A stretch of 64,000 nt of DNA from JBEIFW01 sp046081125 (lineage in GTDB: Bacteria > Actinomycetota > Acidimicrobiia > Acidimicrobiales > Ilumatobacteraceae), in the NCBI GenBank assembly GCA_046081125.1, contig JBJTVH010000125.1, positions 62,001 to 126,000 on the forward strand, read 5' to 3'. Position numbers and translations under genes: made by a program. A model generated the notes under the pieces. It did no database searches, was not told the origin of the DNA, and worked only from the letters and a program-made list of their open reading frames with translations. This document shows, piece by piece, positions 53,968 to 61,909 of this stretch; the first letter of the stretch is position 1; each line of letters opens with the position of its first letter.

Positions 53968-55479
53968 TCAGCGGTAGACGAGGGTCCCGTCGTCGAGATC
54001 GATGACGGGATACTCGTTGCGCTCCGACCAGTAGTCCTGCGTGTGTTGCCAGGGGGCGTGGTCGCCCTGGCGGGGGAGCAGGTGGATGCTGCGCATCACG
54101 TAGCCCGGGTTGAAGTTCCCGGGGTCGACCCAGGGCGACAGCGGCATGTCCTGTTCCTCGGGCCGAAGCGTGGGAGTGACCGACCGTGCGCCGAGGTCGT
54201 CGAGATGGTGGAGCAGTCGGCAGACGAAGTCGGAGATGAGGTCGACCCGCAGGGTCCAGCTCGCACGGAAGTACCCGAACACCCAGGCCAAGTTGGGGAC
54301 GCCGGTGAACATCGTGCCGTGGTAGCCGACCGTCCCGGCGAAATCGACCGGTTGCTCGTCGACGCGGAACCGGGCGTCGCCCATCACGCTCATATCGAAC
54401 CCGGTCGCAGTGACGATCACGTCGGCGATCAACTCGTCGCCCGAGCGCAGGCGGATGCCTTTCTCGGTGAAGGACTCGATCTCGTCGGTGACCACCGAGG
54501 CCCTGCCGGCAGCGATGCCCTGGAACAGGTCGCCGTCCGGTATGAACGCGATGCGCTGCCGCCACGGCAGATAGCGCGGCTCGAAGTGTTGCTCCACGTC
54601 GTAGTCCTCGCCGAGGAACATCCGCACGCCGGCCATTAGTTCGGCCTTGACGGCCTCGGGCTCGGTGAAGCAGCGCTCGGTGAAGGCCCGCTGGTCCTTG
54701 AGGATGCGGCGCCGGACGATCTCGTGGATCCACTCCTCGGGCACCTCGAGTTCGCGCAAGGTGTCCGCGAGATCGTTGGCGTTGCGGCCGGTGATGAAGT
54801 AGGTCGGTGAGCGCTGCAGCATCGTCACGTGGGCGCAGGAGCCGGCGATGGCGGGAACCAAGGTTGCGGCCGTTGCGCCCGAACCGATCACGACGACGGT
54901 CTTCCCGGTGAGGTCGAGGTCGTCGGGCCAGGTCTGGGGGTGCACGATGCGGCCCTCGAACCGGTCCATCCCGGGCCATTGCGGGGTGTACGGGGTGGCG
55001 TGGCGGTAGTAGCCCTGGCACATCCACAGGAAGCCCGTGGTGAACCGGAACCGCTCGCCGGTGTCGGTGCGCAACGCCTCGACGGTCCAGCGGGCGTCGC
55101 TGCTCGACCACGACGCCGACAGCACCTGGTGCCGGTACCGGATGTGGCGGGCGAGGTCGTTGTCCTCGATCACTTCGCCGAGGTAGCGAAGGATCTCCTC
55201 GGCGGTGGCGATGGGGACGCCGGTCCACGGCTTGAACCGGTAGCCGAAGGTGAACAGGTCGCTGTCGGACCGGATGCCCGGGTACTTGTGCGTCCACCAG
55301 GTGCCGCCGAAGGTCTCCTGGGTCTCGAGGATCGTGAAGGTCTTGCCGGGACACTGCTCGAGGAGGTGATAGGCGGCCCCGATCCCCGAGACGCCGGCCC
55401 CGACGATCAGCACGTCGACGTGGCCGGCATCGATCGCGGTGCCGGACAGAACGGCTTCGGACGACATGGTGTCGGACAT
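53968..55479 (-). CDS. Flavin-containing monooxygenase, Baeyer-Villiger type
   Basis: This encodes 503 residues. FAD motif: VLIVGAGVSGIGAAYHL. NADPH motif: KTVVVIGSGATAATLVPAI. Between them is the BVMO fingerprint F-x-G-x-x-x-H-x-x-x-W in FEGRIVHPQTWPDD. The GGTWWTHKYPGIRSDSDLFT segment is typical. It uses NADPH and O2 to insert oxygen into ketones or to oxygenate soft nucleophiles. It is convergent with the UPF0182 gene. The substrate is unknown. Confidence 0.9.
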   Translation of the reverse strand: MSDTMSSEAVLSGTAIDAGHVDVLIVGAGVSGIGAAYHLLEQCPGKTFTILETQETFGGTWWTHKYPGIRSDSDLFTFGYRFKPWTGVPIATAEEILRYLGEVIEDNDLARHIRYRHQVLSASWSSSDARWTVEALRTDTGERFRFTTGFLWMCQGYYRHATPYTPQWPGMDRFEGRIVHPQTWPDDLDLTGKTVVVIGSGATAATLVPAIAGSCAHVTMLQRSPTYFITGRNANDLADTLRELEVPEEWIHEIVRRRILKDQRAFTERCFTEPEAVKAELMAGVRMFLGEDYDVEQHFEPRYLPWRQRIAFIPDGDLFQGIAAGRASVVTDEIESFTEKGIRLRSGDELIADVIVTATGFDMSVMGDARFRVDEQPVDFAGTVGYHGTMFTGVPNLAWVFGYFRASWTLRVDLISDFVCRLLHHLDDLGARSVTPTLRPEEQDMPLSPWVDPGNFNPGYVMRSIHLLPRQGDHAPWQHTQDYWSERNEYPVIDLDDGTLVYR

Positions 55480-55608
55480 AGCGGTCCCTTCCCCTCGGGT
55501 CGGGCGGAGACTGCCTCGCAGCGTCGGGTGCCGTCCACTGCCGAGGTCCCGGCCGCATGATGACCGAGGTCCTTTCGCCGGTCAGCGGCCCGTTGGGAGG
55601 ATCGGCGG

Positions 55609-56193
55609 ATGCGTGGGTGTCGACTACTTCTCGTGGGGCTGTTGGGGTTGGGTGTCGCCGCTTGCGGCGATGACGATGCGACGGTGACGACGGCCGTGAC
55701 GACGACGGCGGCCGTGATGACGACGGCCCTCGCGTGCACTCCGCCGGCGTCGACGTCGGATCGCACCGGGGCTGGGTTCCCGAACGGGTTGTCGCCGCGG
55801 GTCGGGGCGGACGCCCGGATCGGGCTCCATCCGTGCTTCGAGCGCTTCGTGATCGAGTTCGGGGGTACCGGGCCGTTCCCGGGTTGGTTCGTGCGCTACG
55901 TGCCGTTGCCGGTGCGGGCGGATCCGTCGGACCTGCCGGTGGACCTGCCCGGTGCGGGGGCGGCGATCGTGGTAACGATCCAGGCGTGGATGCCGGACCC
56001 GTTCGGCAACGTCGGGTACTCGGGCCCGACCACGCTCCCGTCGGCGGGGTTCCGGACGTTCCGAGCGGTCACCCAGGTCGGCAACTTCGAGTCCACGGCG
56101 TCGTGGGCGCTCGGCGTGGACCGGGTTCGTGGGTTCTCGACGATGGTGCTGTCAGACCCGCCCCGACTGGTGATCGACGTGGCGACCGGCTGA
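55609..56193 (+). CDS. AMIN-like domain lipoprotein
   Basis: This encodes 194 residues. The N-terminus MRGCRLLLVGLLGLGVAACG is a lipoprotein signal (lipobox V-A-A-C at 16-19). A Thr/Ala linker follows, then a beta-rich domain with RIGLHPCFERFVIEFGGTG and WALGVDRVRGFSTMVLSDPP, RLVIDVATG, typical of the AMIN-like domain of actinobacterial secreted proteins. The protein is probably anchored outside the membrane. Function is unknown. Confidence 0.8.
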   Translation: MRGCRLLLVGLLGLGVAACGDDDATVTTAVTTTAAVMTTALACTPPASTSDRTGAGFPNGLSPRVGADARIGLHPCFERFVIEFGGTGPFPGWFVRYVPLPVRADPSDLPVDLPGAGAAIVVTIQAWMPDPFGNVGYSGPTTLPSAGFRTFRAVTQVGNFESTASWALGVDRVRGFSTMVLSDPPRLVIDVATG

Positions 56194-56248
56194 TCCCTGC
56201 GGGCGGGTTGGCAGCTTCCGGTCCGACCGTTATCATCGTCGTCTCCGC

Positions 56249-56325
<77 letters not shown>

Positions 56326-56343
56326 AGAAACATGCAGGTCAGA

Positions 56344-56367
56344 GCCAGTGTCCACTCGGGCACTGGC
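56344..56367 (+). terminator. Hairpin after tRNA-fMet, possible terminator
   Basis: A 10-bp stem (GCCAGTGTCC/GGGCACTGGC, one G/T pair) encloses a 4-nt loop (ACTC), 19 bases after the tRNA 3' end. No T-run follows, so intrinsic termination is uncertain. A processing signal or a transposed end are alternatives. Confidence 0.4.
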
Positions 56368-56394
56368 CCTCTGCTTTGGGCCTTGGAGCCGCTG

Positions 56395-56763
56395 ATGTCA
56401 ACGGTTTGTCAACAGAGAACGTGGGAGCCAAATCGCCGTGGGCGTGTGGTGGCGCTCGATGACTTCCGTATGCACCGGTTGGCGCTCGTCATCGCGGAGG
56501 AACTGCGCGCGGGCCAGGGCAGTACCTGGCGTTCGACCGAGGGACTCGATGACGTTACGACGTGGCGGCGTGCTGCTCGCCGCGCCGGGCGATTGCTCGA
56601 CGTGTCAATCCGCACTGGCGTCGCACCCGACGGGTCGGCGTGGACACCGGAATGGGAAGCCGACCTGATCGAAATCGGGAACCGGCACCGCCGCCAGCGA
56701 GCTGCGGCGCGGACACTGCTGGACGTCACCAACCGGCGACGAGGCGAGCGGCCGGGTCCCTGA
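56395..56763 (+). CDS. Hypothetical protein downstream of tRNA-fMet
   Basis: This encodes up to 122 residues; the start could be the ATG at 56395 or GTGs at 56446/56449. The part from VVALDDFRMHRLALVIAEEL to the end is charged and helical, with WTPEWEADLIEIGNRHRRQR. There is no recognised domain. Codon position bias is typical of the host. It may be a remnant or small regulator carried by an element integrated at the tRNA. Confidence 0.4.
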   Translation: MSTVCQQRTWEPNRRGRVVALDDFRMHRLALVIAEELRAGQGSTWRSTEGLDDVTTWRRAARRAGRLLDVSIRTGVAPDGSAWTPEWEADLIEIGNRHRRQRAAARTLLDVTNRRRGERPGP

Positions 56764-56846
56764 CGGGGCGGCTCAGCCCCGCTCACGGAACCCGGGTCCG
56801 TCGCCAGGCTAGGGTCGGCGTGGGCCGCAGGCCATGAGCCGGAAGG

Positions 56847-57236
56847 TCAGAGGACCTCGATTGGGCAGCGGATCCCCGCAGCGGCGGCCAGCTTGGTGTC
56901 CGCGGTGAGCAGGCTGGTGGTCAACAACTCGGCCAGCGCAACGTAGGCGGCGTCGTAGATGGTCAGGTTGTGTCGCAGTTCCCAGCTGCGTGGCAGCAGC
57001 CGTGCGTGGGGAACTCGTTCGAGCCGCAGCGCCCACAGGTCGTCGAACGCGAGGGCCGCTCGCCGGTCGTCGAGATCGCCGGCGGCGGCGAGCCGGCGCC
57101 ACGCCGAGGCGACCTCCACGTCGATCAGGTGGGGGGCGATGAGCCGTTCACCTCGCAGCCTGGCACGCACCCGGTCACCGTCCTCGCCATCGTCAGCCAA
57201 CGCAGTCACCACCACGCTGGCATCGACGACGATCAT
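56847..57236 (-). CDS. vapC: PIN-domain ribonuclease toxin VapC
   Basis: This encodes 129 residues. The acidic PIN active-site residues are visible: Asp5 in VVDASVVV, Glu41 in LIDVEVASAW, Asp95 in LTIYDAAYVALAE and Asp113 in LLTADTKLA. It is a toxin ribonuclease, usually cleaving tRNA or rRNA, and is controlled by the VapB-like protein encoded just upstream with an ATGA overlap. Confidence 0.92.
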   Translation of the reverse strand: MIVVDASVVVTALADDGEDGDRVRARLRGERLIAPHLIDVEVASAWRRLAAAGDLDDRRAALAFDDLWALRLERVPHARLLPRSWELRHNLTIYDAAYVALAELLTTSLLTADTKLAAAAGIRCPIEVL

Positions 57237-57463
57237 CGGGCGTCGCGTTCAGCGCGGATCGCCCGGACGGCCGACCGAAGCGGCGCCCGTCCACCCGCCC
57301 GGCCGCCGGCGCGCTCAAGCACTTCGTCCAACGTCGGGGTGTTGGCCTCCTCAGTGAGGCGGCCCAGCAGGTATTCCTGCAGTGACATCCCCGCCGCCGC
57401 AGCGCGGCGGCGCAACGTCGCGTGGACCTCTTCCGGCACGTCTTTCACCTGGATGCTCGGCAT
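57233..57463 (-). CDS. vapB: VapB/FitA-like antitoxin
   Basis: This encodes 76 residues from the ATG at 57463 (MPSIQVKDVPEEVHATLRRR). The N-terminal part is a ribbon-helix-helix fold (IQVKDVPEEVHATLRRRAAA, GMSLQEYLLGRL). The flexible C-terminus would wrap the toxin. It would repress its own operon by binding upstream DNA. It is translationally coupled to vapC. Confidence 0.88.
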   Translation of the reverse strand: MPSIQVKDVPEEVHATLRRRAAAAGMSLQEYLLGRLTEEANTPTLDEVLERAGGRAGGRAPLRSAVRAIRAERDAR

Positions 57464-57579
57464 CGACCCCACACTAGCGCCAAAGTGGCGCCAAAACATC
57501 CTCAATGGCACCACCCCCCGACGGCGGTGAACGGCGCAAGGGACCGACCTCGAAGCGCCCGTACTGAAGCTTCTTTCGC

Positions 57580-58402
57580 CGTTAGGCGGAAGGGGCAAGT
57601 CTGTGCCTGACATTGAGGGGTGGCTTGGTGCAGTGGTTCGGGAGCCGGGGCGGCGGGTTGGGTCGAGGCCGAGACGGCCGGTGGGCCGTCGGCGGATGGC
57701 TCGAGACTCGGCGAGGTAGCGGTAGCGGCGGGTAAGGAGGCGGTGTCGATGGTGCGGGCGATGGTGGGGGCGGTGGCGAGCACCCGAGGCCGGTCACACC
57801 CGGTCACGTCACGCTCGTTGAGAGCCCGTCCGGCTTCGGCGACCACGATGAGCCCGTCGAGGCCGTGCGCGGGCGGCCTTGAGAGTCCTGAGGGCGAGGT
57901 AGCACGGTCATCGCAGGACACCGATGCGCCGTGCTTCCGGCTCGACGACGGGGACACCGTCAGACGTCGGGTCGTGGGATCCTTCGTCGATCACCCTGAA
58001 GCTCACTGCTCGGCCACGTCTGTCGTGAGCGTCGGCGTCCCGACACCCGCTGCGTGAACGCGACGGGCGGTCCCACATCGAGCACGCGCCGGCGTCCTCG
58101 GTGTTCGCCGTGACGAGCTCGGCGCTGACCATCGTGGCGGCGTGCAGGGCTGGACTGCTGCGATCGTGCTGGTTCCGGAGCCGCCAGCCGCTCCGACCAG
58201 GCGGATCGTGTCGATGGTGCAGAGCTCGGTGCAGCGGCCGGTGTCCCAGGTGCAGCCGTCGGTGCAGCAGCTTGGTGCAATCGCACTGATGGTCGATCAG
58301 AGTTGGCAGACGTCCGCAGCAGGGGGGCTTCGGCCAGATGGCGGCGACTTCCCCCGCACCCTCGCCCAGCGCAACCCCGCCCTCCCTACAAGGATTGCGC
58401 AC
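57580..58402 (-). pseudogene. Remnant resembling a MinD/ParA-type protein, frame-disrupted
   Basis: Across shifting minus-strand frames the pieces FRVIDEGSHDPTSDGVPVVE, ARRIGVL, HGLDGLIVVAEAGRALNERD and RVLATAPTIARTIDTASLP appear. Their order resembles the C-terminal half of MinD/TadZ-like ATPases (…GV-L-x-x-x-P-x-x-x-A-R-T-I-D-x-x-x-L…). The frame breaks several times and no ATP-binding loop remains. The resemblance is from memory and the degree of decay makes it uncertain. Confidence 0.3.
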
Positions 58403-58615
58403 TCATCAGACCGGCTCCAGCTCGAGGGGTCGCGGTCGAGAAACCCGGCCGGCGTGTTTCCGCATGAGCCGCAACGCCAGCGGGGCAAACGTCGTGGCGA
58501 TACCGTCGGTGTCGGCCCAGCGATGCGACACCGAGGTCGAAAGCCGCCCGATGGGTTCGTTGCAACTCAGGTGGCCGCCGGTAGCGGAACACGGTCCGAA
58601 CTCGGCGAGCACACC

Positions 58616-58840
58616 TCACTGCCACCAAGGCTGTCGAGCAACCAGTCCGTCACCCGCCGGGTCGAGAGACGGCCATCGACCGAGGATCGGCAGCCAGAGG
58701 GCCTCGACGCACCCGCTACGCACGTCGTGGCCCGACTCATCCAGAACCGGATCAGTCAGCCGGATGACCTTGAGCCGGTCGTGACCGACGATCCCGGCGC
58801 TGGTGGGGAACTCGGCCAGACCCGACGTGTTGTCGATCAC
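58616..58840 (-). pseudogene. Fragment of an unidentified actinobacterial protein
   Basis: A 74-residue frame reads like a genuine protein interior: TSGLAEFPTSAGIVGHDRLK, then VIRLTDPVLDESGHD and VEALWLPILG. It ends abruptly in a low-quality stretch and a UGA. The same frame continues for another 70 residues without clear similarity. The UGA here is not at a recognisable redox motif, so it is read as decay and not recoding. The family is not named with confidence. Confidence 0.25.
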
Positions 58841-58899
58841 GCGACTGTCGCAAGCGGGATCCAGCGGCTACGTCGGCGTGGGTCAATGGTTGTACTCGC

Positions 58900-59010
58900 C
58901 CCTCCGACACGCTCGTTAGTACACGCGCCAGGCCCAGCGGTGACCCGCAGGCGAACGTCCTTGTGGTACTCGATGGCGACGTTGAGCTGCTGGTAGACCT
59001 CACGTCGGCT
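58900..59010 (-). pseudogene. Short fragment, possibly the C-terminal end of a recombinase
   Basis: A stretch of about 35 residues (VYQQLNVAIEYHKDVRLRV, then ACTNERVGG) resembles the tail of some serine-recombinase proteins in actinobacteria. It has no start and no catalytic domain. The call rests on a loose resemblance; it would suit a decayed integrated element. Confidence 0.2.
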
Positions 59011-59195
59011 TGTCCCCACCCGCCGCGTCCGTCGCGGCTGGGGTGGAACTCGTCGATCAGACCGCATCGACCACGACGAAGGCCGGTCACGATCGAACTG
59101 CTCGTGCGCAATGCTGTCTCGCGACGGCGGCCTCGCCGCATCGTGGGGTAGCGTGCGGCTGGAATGGATGGGGCAGCGCAGGGGCGGCGGGCGTC

Positions 59196-59729
59196 ATGTC
59201 GACGATGAACGGGCGCCAGGAGGCGTTCGACCGCTATGTCGTTCCGGAGATCCCGGTGTTGCTCCGCGTCGCTCGCTCTCTCACGCGTAGCGACGCCGAC
59301 GCCGAGGACTTGGTGCAAGACGTGCTGGTGAGGGCGTTCCGGGCGATCGACCGTTTCGACGGTCGTCATCCGCGTGCGTGGTTGCTCACGATCACGCGCA
59401 ACACCCATGTCAACCGGCAGCGCCGCAGGCGGCCCGAACTGCTGCACGATCCCGACGGCCAGTTCGACCGGTCGGCTGCAGCCGGTGTCGAGGACTTGAC
59501 GGCGGTCGATGACGCGTTCGACGAGGAAGTCGCAGCCGCGCTCCGTCACTTGGACGCCGCGTTCCTGCAGGTGGTCGAGGCCGTCGACCTGCGTGGTCTC
59601 TCCTACGCAGAGGCGGCGGCCGAGCTCGACATACCTATCGGTACGGTAATGAGCCGACTACACCGGGCCCGGAAGCGCATTCGAGAACATCTGCAGCGGG
59701 CCGGAGTAGGCCCGGGGAGCCAACCATGA
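59196..59729 (+). CDS. ECF-family RNA polymerase sigma factor
   Basis: This encodes 177 residues from the ATG at 59196 (another at 59205). Region 2 is RVARSLTRSDADAEDLVQDV with LVRAFRAIDRFDGRHPRAWL. Region 4 is LDAAFLQVVEAVDLRGLSYA with IPIGTVMSRLHRARKRIREH. The ATGA overlap with the downstream zinc-type anti-sigma gene is the usual pairing. It probably controls the redox genes that follow, but its target promoters cannot be identified here. Confidence 0.93.
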   Translation: MSTMNGRQEAFDRYVVPEIPVLLRVARSLTRSDADAEDLVQDVLVRAFRAIDRFDGRHPRAWLLTITRNTHVNRQRRRRPELLHDPDGQFDRSAAAGVEDLTAVDDAFDEEVAAALRHLDAAFLQVVEAVDLRGLSYAEAAAELDIPIGTVMSRLHRARKRIREHLQRAGVGPGSQP

Positions 59730-59998
59730 GACTGTTCCGCTGGCGGCGGCGACCTCTCACGTGCGAGCAAGTCGGGGCGTTGCTGCAGCACTTCCTCGAC
59801 GGACAGTTCGACGACCGGCGCTCCGAGTTGATCGCTGAGCATCTCGAGGACTGCCGGCGGTGCGGCCTGGAGGCTGACACCTATCTCGGTATCAAGGCGT
59901 CGCTCGCCTCGCGGGCCGACCTGGTGGACGACGATCCCGTCCTCGAACGCCTCCGCGCATTCGCCGCCGAGCTCTCCTCCCGGGACGAGCGTGGGTGA
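59726..59998 (+). CDS. Zinc-type anti-sigma factor
   Basis: This encodes 90 residues. The ZAS motif H-x-x-x-C-x-x-C is in IAEHLEDCRRCGLEAD, preceded by LTCEQVGALLQHFLDGQFDD. There is no transmembrane segment, so it is a soluble, RsrA-like sensor. The cysteines suggest release of the sigma factor upon oxidation. It is very similar to the protein encoded at 63699-63977. Confidence 0.88.
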   Translation: MRLFRWRRRPLTCEQVGALLQHFLDGQFDDRRSELIAEHLEDCRRCGLEADTYLGIKASLASRADLVDDDPVLERLRAFAAELSSRDERG

Positions 59999-60078
59999 CC
60001 TCACGTAGCGCTTTGGAATAGCTGCTCTGTCCGGTCGGGTTTCGCGGCCACCGATCAATCGAGCGAGTGGAGCAGCCC

Positions 60079-61347
60079 GTGCGAATCGCCCCAATTCACC
60101 GACGAACTGCCGTGGTCCTGACGCTGGGTCTTGTCGCCAGTGCATGCGCTTCCCGAGTCGGGGGCGCCGTGGGCACGACCGCGGCCGTGGAGACCACGAC
60201 GACAGCGGGATCGGGCCGGGCGCAGTCGACCTCGTTCGCCGTCGACCAGGTGGAGTCCACCCCGAGCGAACGGGTCACGGAGGCCTTGGCCATCTCGCTC
60301 CTCGACGACGTCCCGACCGAGATCCGCTATGAGCATCCCGATTTCGGCCCGCCGAAGGTTCGATCGGGTGACCTCAAGCGTGGCGGTCCGCCACCGGACG
60401 GCATACCCTCCATCGACCGTCCGCGCTTCCACCGCATCGCTGATGTCGATTTTCTGCGGGACAACGAGCCGGTCTTCGTGCTCGAGATCGACGGGGACGC
60501 GCGGGCCTATCCGCTGCAGATCATGATGTGGCACGAAATCGTCAACGACACCGTGGGCGGCGTGCCCGTGGCGGTCACCTACTGCCCCCTGTGCAACTCT
60601 GCGTTCGCCCATGATCGTCGTGTCGGTCAACGGGTGCTGGCGTTCGGTGTGTCGGGCGCATTGTGGAACAGCTCGCTGGTGATGTTCGACCGGCAGACCC
60701 ACTCGCTGTGGAGTCACTTCACCGGCGAAGGCCTCCTCGGCGTACTTGCCGGTACGCGCCTCAAAGGGTTTCCCGTCACCCTTGCATCCTGGAAGGAGTT
60801 CCGCACCGCCCACCGCGACGGGCTCGTGCTGTCCCGTGACACCGGATTCCTGAGGGACTACGGCCGCAACCCGTATCCGGGCTACGACGACGTCAACAAT
60901 CCGCCGTTCCTCTTCGACGGTGAGGTCGACGGCCGCTACCCGGCGAAGACCCGGGTAATCGGGTTGGATCTGCCGTCGGGGCCCGTGGCTGTCGTTGCCG
61001 AGCGGCTGACGCGTGAGGGCGTCGTGGCGGTCAAGGACTCCGGCCGCACGGTGGCTGTGTGGTGGCAGCCGGGAACTGGATCGGCGCTCGACGCGGGTCG
61101 CGTCGCCGACGGGCGGGACGTGGGCACCACCGCTGCGTACGACGTGACCCTCGACGGCCGGTCGCTCATGTTCCGGCCGGTGGCCGGCGGCGGTTTCGCC
61201 GACACCGAGACGGATTCGAGGTGGAACGTCTTCGGTGAGGCCACGTCCGGGCCTCTCGCCGGTCGTCGGCTCACCCCGGTGGAGCATGTCGACACCTTCT
61301 GGTTCGCGTGGGGCGCGTTCCAGCCGGCGAGCACGGTGGTCGACTGA
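60079..61347 (+). CDS. DUF3179-family lipoprotein
   Basis: This encodes 422 residues from the GTG at 60079, chosen because GGAG lies at 60069-60072; a GTG at 60067 is the alternative. A lipoprotein signal (VLTLGLVASAC, lipobox A-S-A-C) precedes a long secreted domain with IPSIDRPRFHRIADVDFLRD, GDARAYPLQIMMWHEIVNDT and VAVTYCPLCNSAFAHDRRVG, the DUF3179 core with its C-P-L-C motif. The molecular function is unknown; two cysteines in CPLC suggest a redox or metal role. Confidence 0.9.
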   Translation: MRIAPIHRRTAVVLTLGLVASACASRVGGAVGTTAAVETTTTAGSGRAQSTSFAVDQVESTPSERVTEALAISLLDDVPTEIRYEHPDFGPPKVRSGDLKRGGPPPDGIPSIDRPRFHRIADVDFLRDNEPVFVLEIDGDARAYPLQIMMWHEIVNDTVGGVPVAVTYCPLCNSAFAHDRRVGQRVLAFGVSGALWNSSLVMFDRQTHSLWSHFTGEGLLGVLAGTRLKGFPVTLASWKEFRTAHRDGLVLSRDTGFLRDYGRNPYPGYDDVNNPPFLFDGEVDGRYPAKTRVIGLDLPSGPVAVVAERLTREGVVAVKDSGRTVAVWWQPGTGSALDAGRVADGRDVGTTAAYDVTLDGRSLMFRPVAGGGFADTETDSRWNVFGEATSGPLAGRRLTPVEHVDTFWFAWGAFQPASTVVD

Positions 61348-61399
61348 CCGTGGCGCACGGCCGCTGCCGCGGGCGGCCCCGTGCCCGCAGTTCGCAGCG

Positions 61400-61897
61400 G
61401 ATTGCGAGGCGCGGCCCGTGCCCGCGGTCGGGGTCGATCAGGAGAGGTCGATGGGATGTGGAGGTTCCGGGGTGCTGCCGGCGGTCCGGTGGAATGCGTC
61501 CATGCCCCGTGGCGGAGACATGCCCTTTCGCTTCGTCGGACATCGCCGAGCGAACTTGCGTACGAATGCGAGTGAGTATTGGGGTCGTCGCCGGCTCGCC
61601 GTAAGGAACGAGGCGCCGACTTCGCGAGAGCGGGGCAGTACTTGCCTGCAGTCCGGCGAAGCCGTTTTTGCGGGCGGGGCGCCACGTACCCCGGTAGAAC
61701 ACCAGGACGACGGGTCCCGCCTGCAACCGGTCGTTCTGTTCGACGGCTCGGCCGTGGGCATCGGCGAGTGAGAACGCGGGAGCCACGTCCGCGACGACGA
61801 GGCCGAGTGCTGTTCCGCTGTGGCGCAGTTCCTCGAGGAGCGCGACGCGGTGACGGCGAAGATCCTGCATGTCGACGTCGGCGCGTGCACAACTCAT
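61400..61897 (-). pseudogene. AhpC/TSA-family peroxiredoxin, frameshifted and active site lost
   Basis: The frame from the ATG at 61897 reads normally for about 80 residues (LEELRHSGTALGLVVADVAP, then AGPVVLVFYRGTW). Similarity then continues in another frame (REVGASFLTASRRRPQYSLA, then FVRKF) from about 61640. Later pieces appear back in the first frame (SDEAKG; LLIDPDRG). So there are at least two frameshifts. The redox motif usually reading W-C-P-x-C is W-R-P-A-R here, so both cysteines are gone. It lies 12 bases after the TlpA-like gene and was probably its operon partner. Confidence 0.8.
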
Positions 61898-61909
61898 CGC
61901 TGTTGCTTC

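Larger units (their letters stand above)
57464..59195. other. Low-coding stretch of about 1.7 kb with gene remnants
   Basis: No intact gene can be supported here. Open frames on both strands are short, overlapping and lack continuous domains. Pieces that read like real proteins occur on the minus strand in shifted frames (see the remnants at 57580-58402, 58616-58840 and 58900-59010). The region lies between VapBC and the ECF sigma gene and looks like decayed accessory DNA. Confidence 0.6.

Noticed and set aside
58616..58618. A second in-frame UGA joining two frames in the low-coding region as another selenoprotein
   Set aside because: There is no redox motif around the UGA, the downstream half has no similarity, and the neighbourhood is clearly decayed.
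58142..58996. Plus-strand frame of 284 codons in the low-coding region
   Set aside because: Random-looking composition, no motif, and minus-strand pieces in the same stretch look more protein-like.
61235..61771. Plus-strand frame overlapping the DUF3179 end and the peroxiredoxin remnant
   Set aside because: No motif; it is antisense to the recognisable peroxiredoxin pieces.
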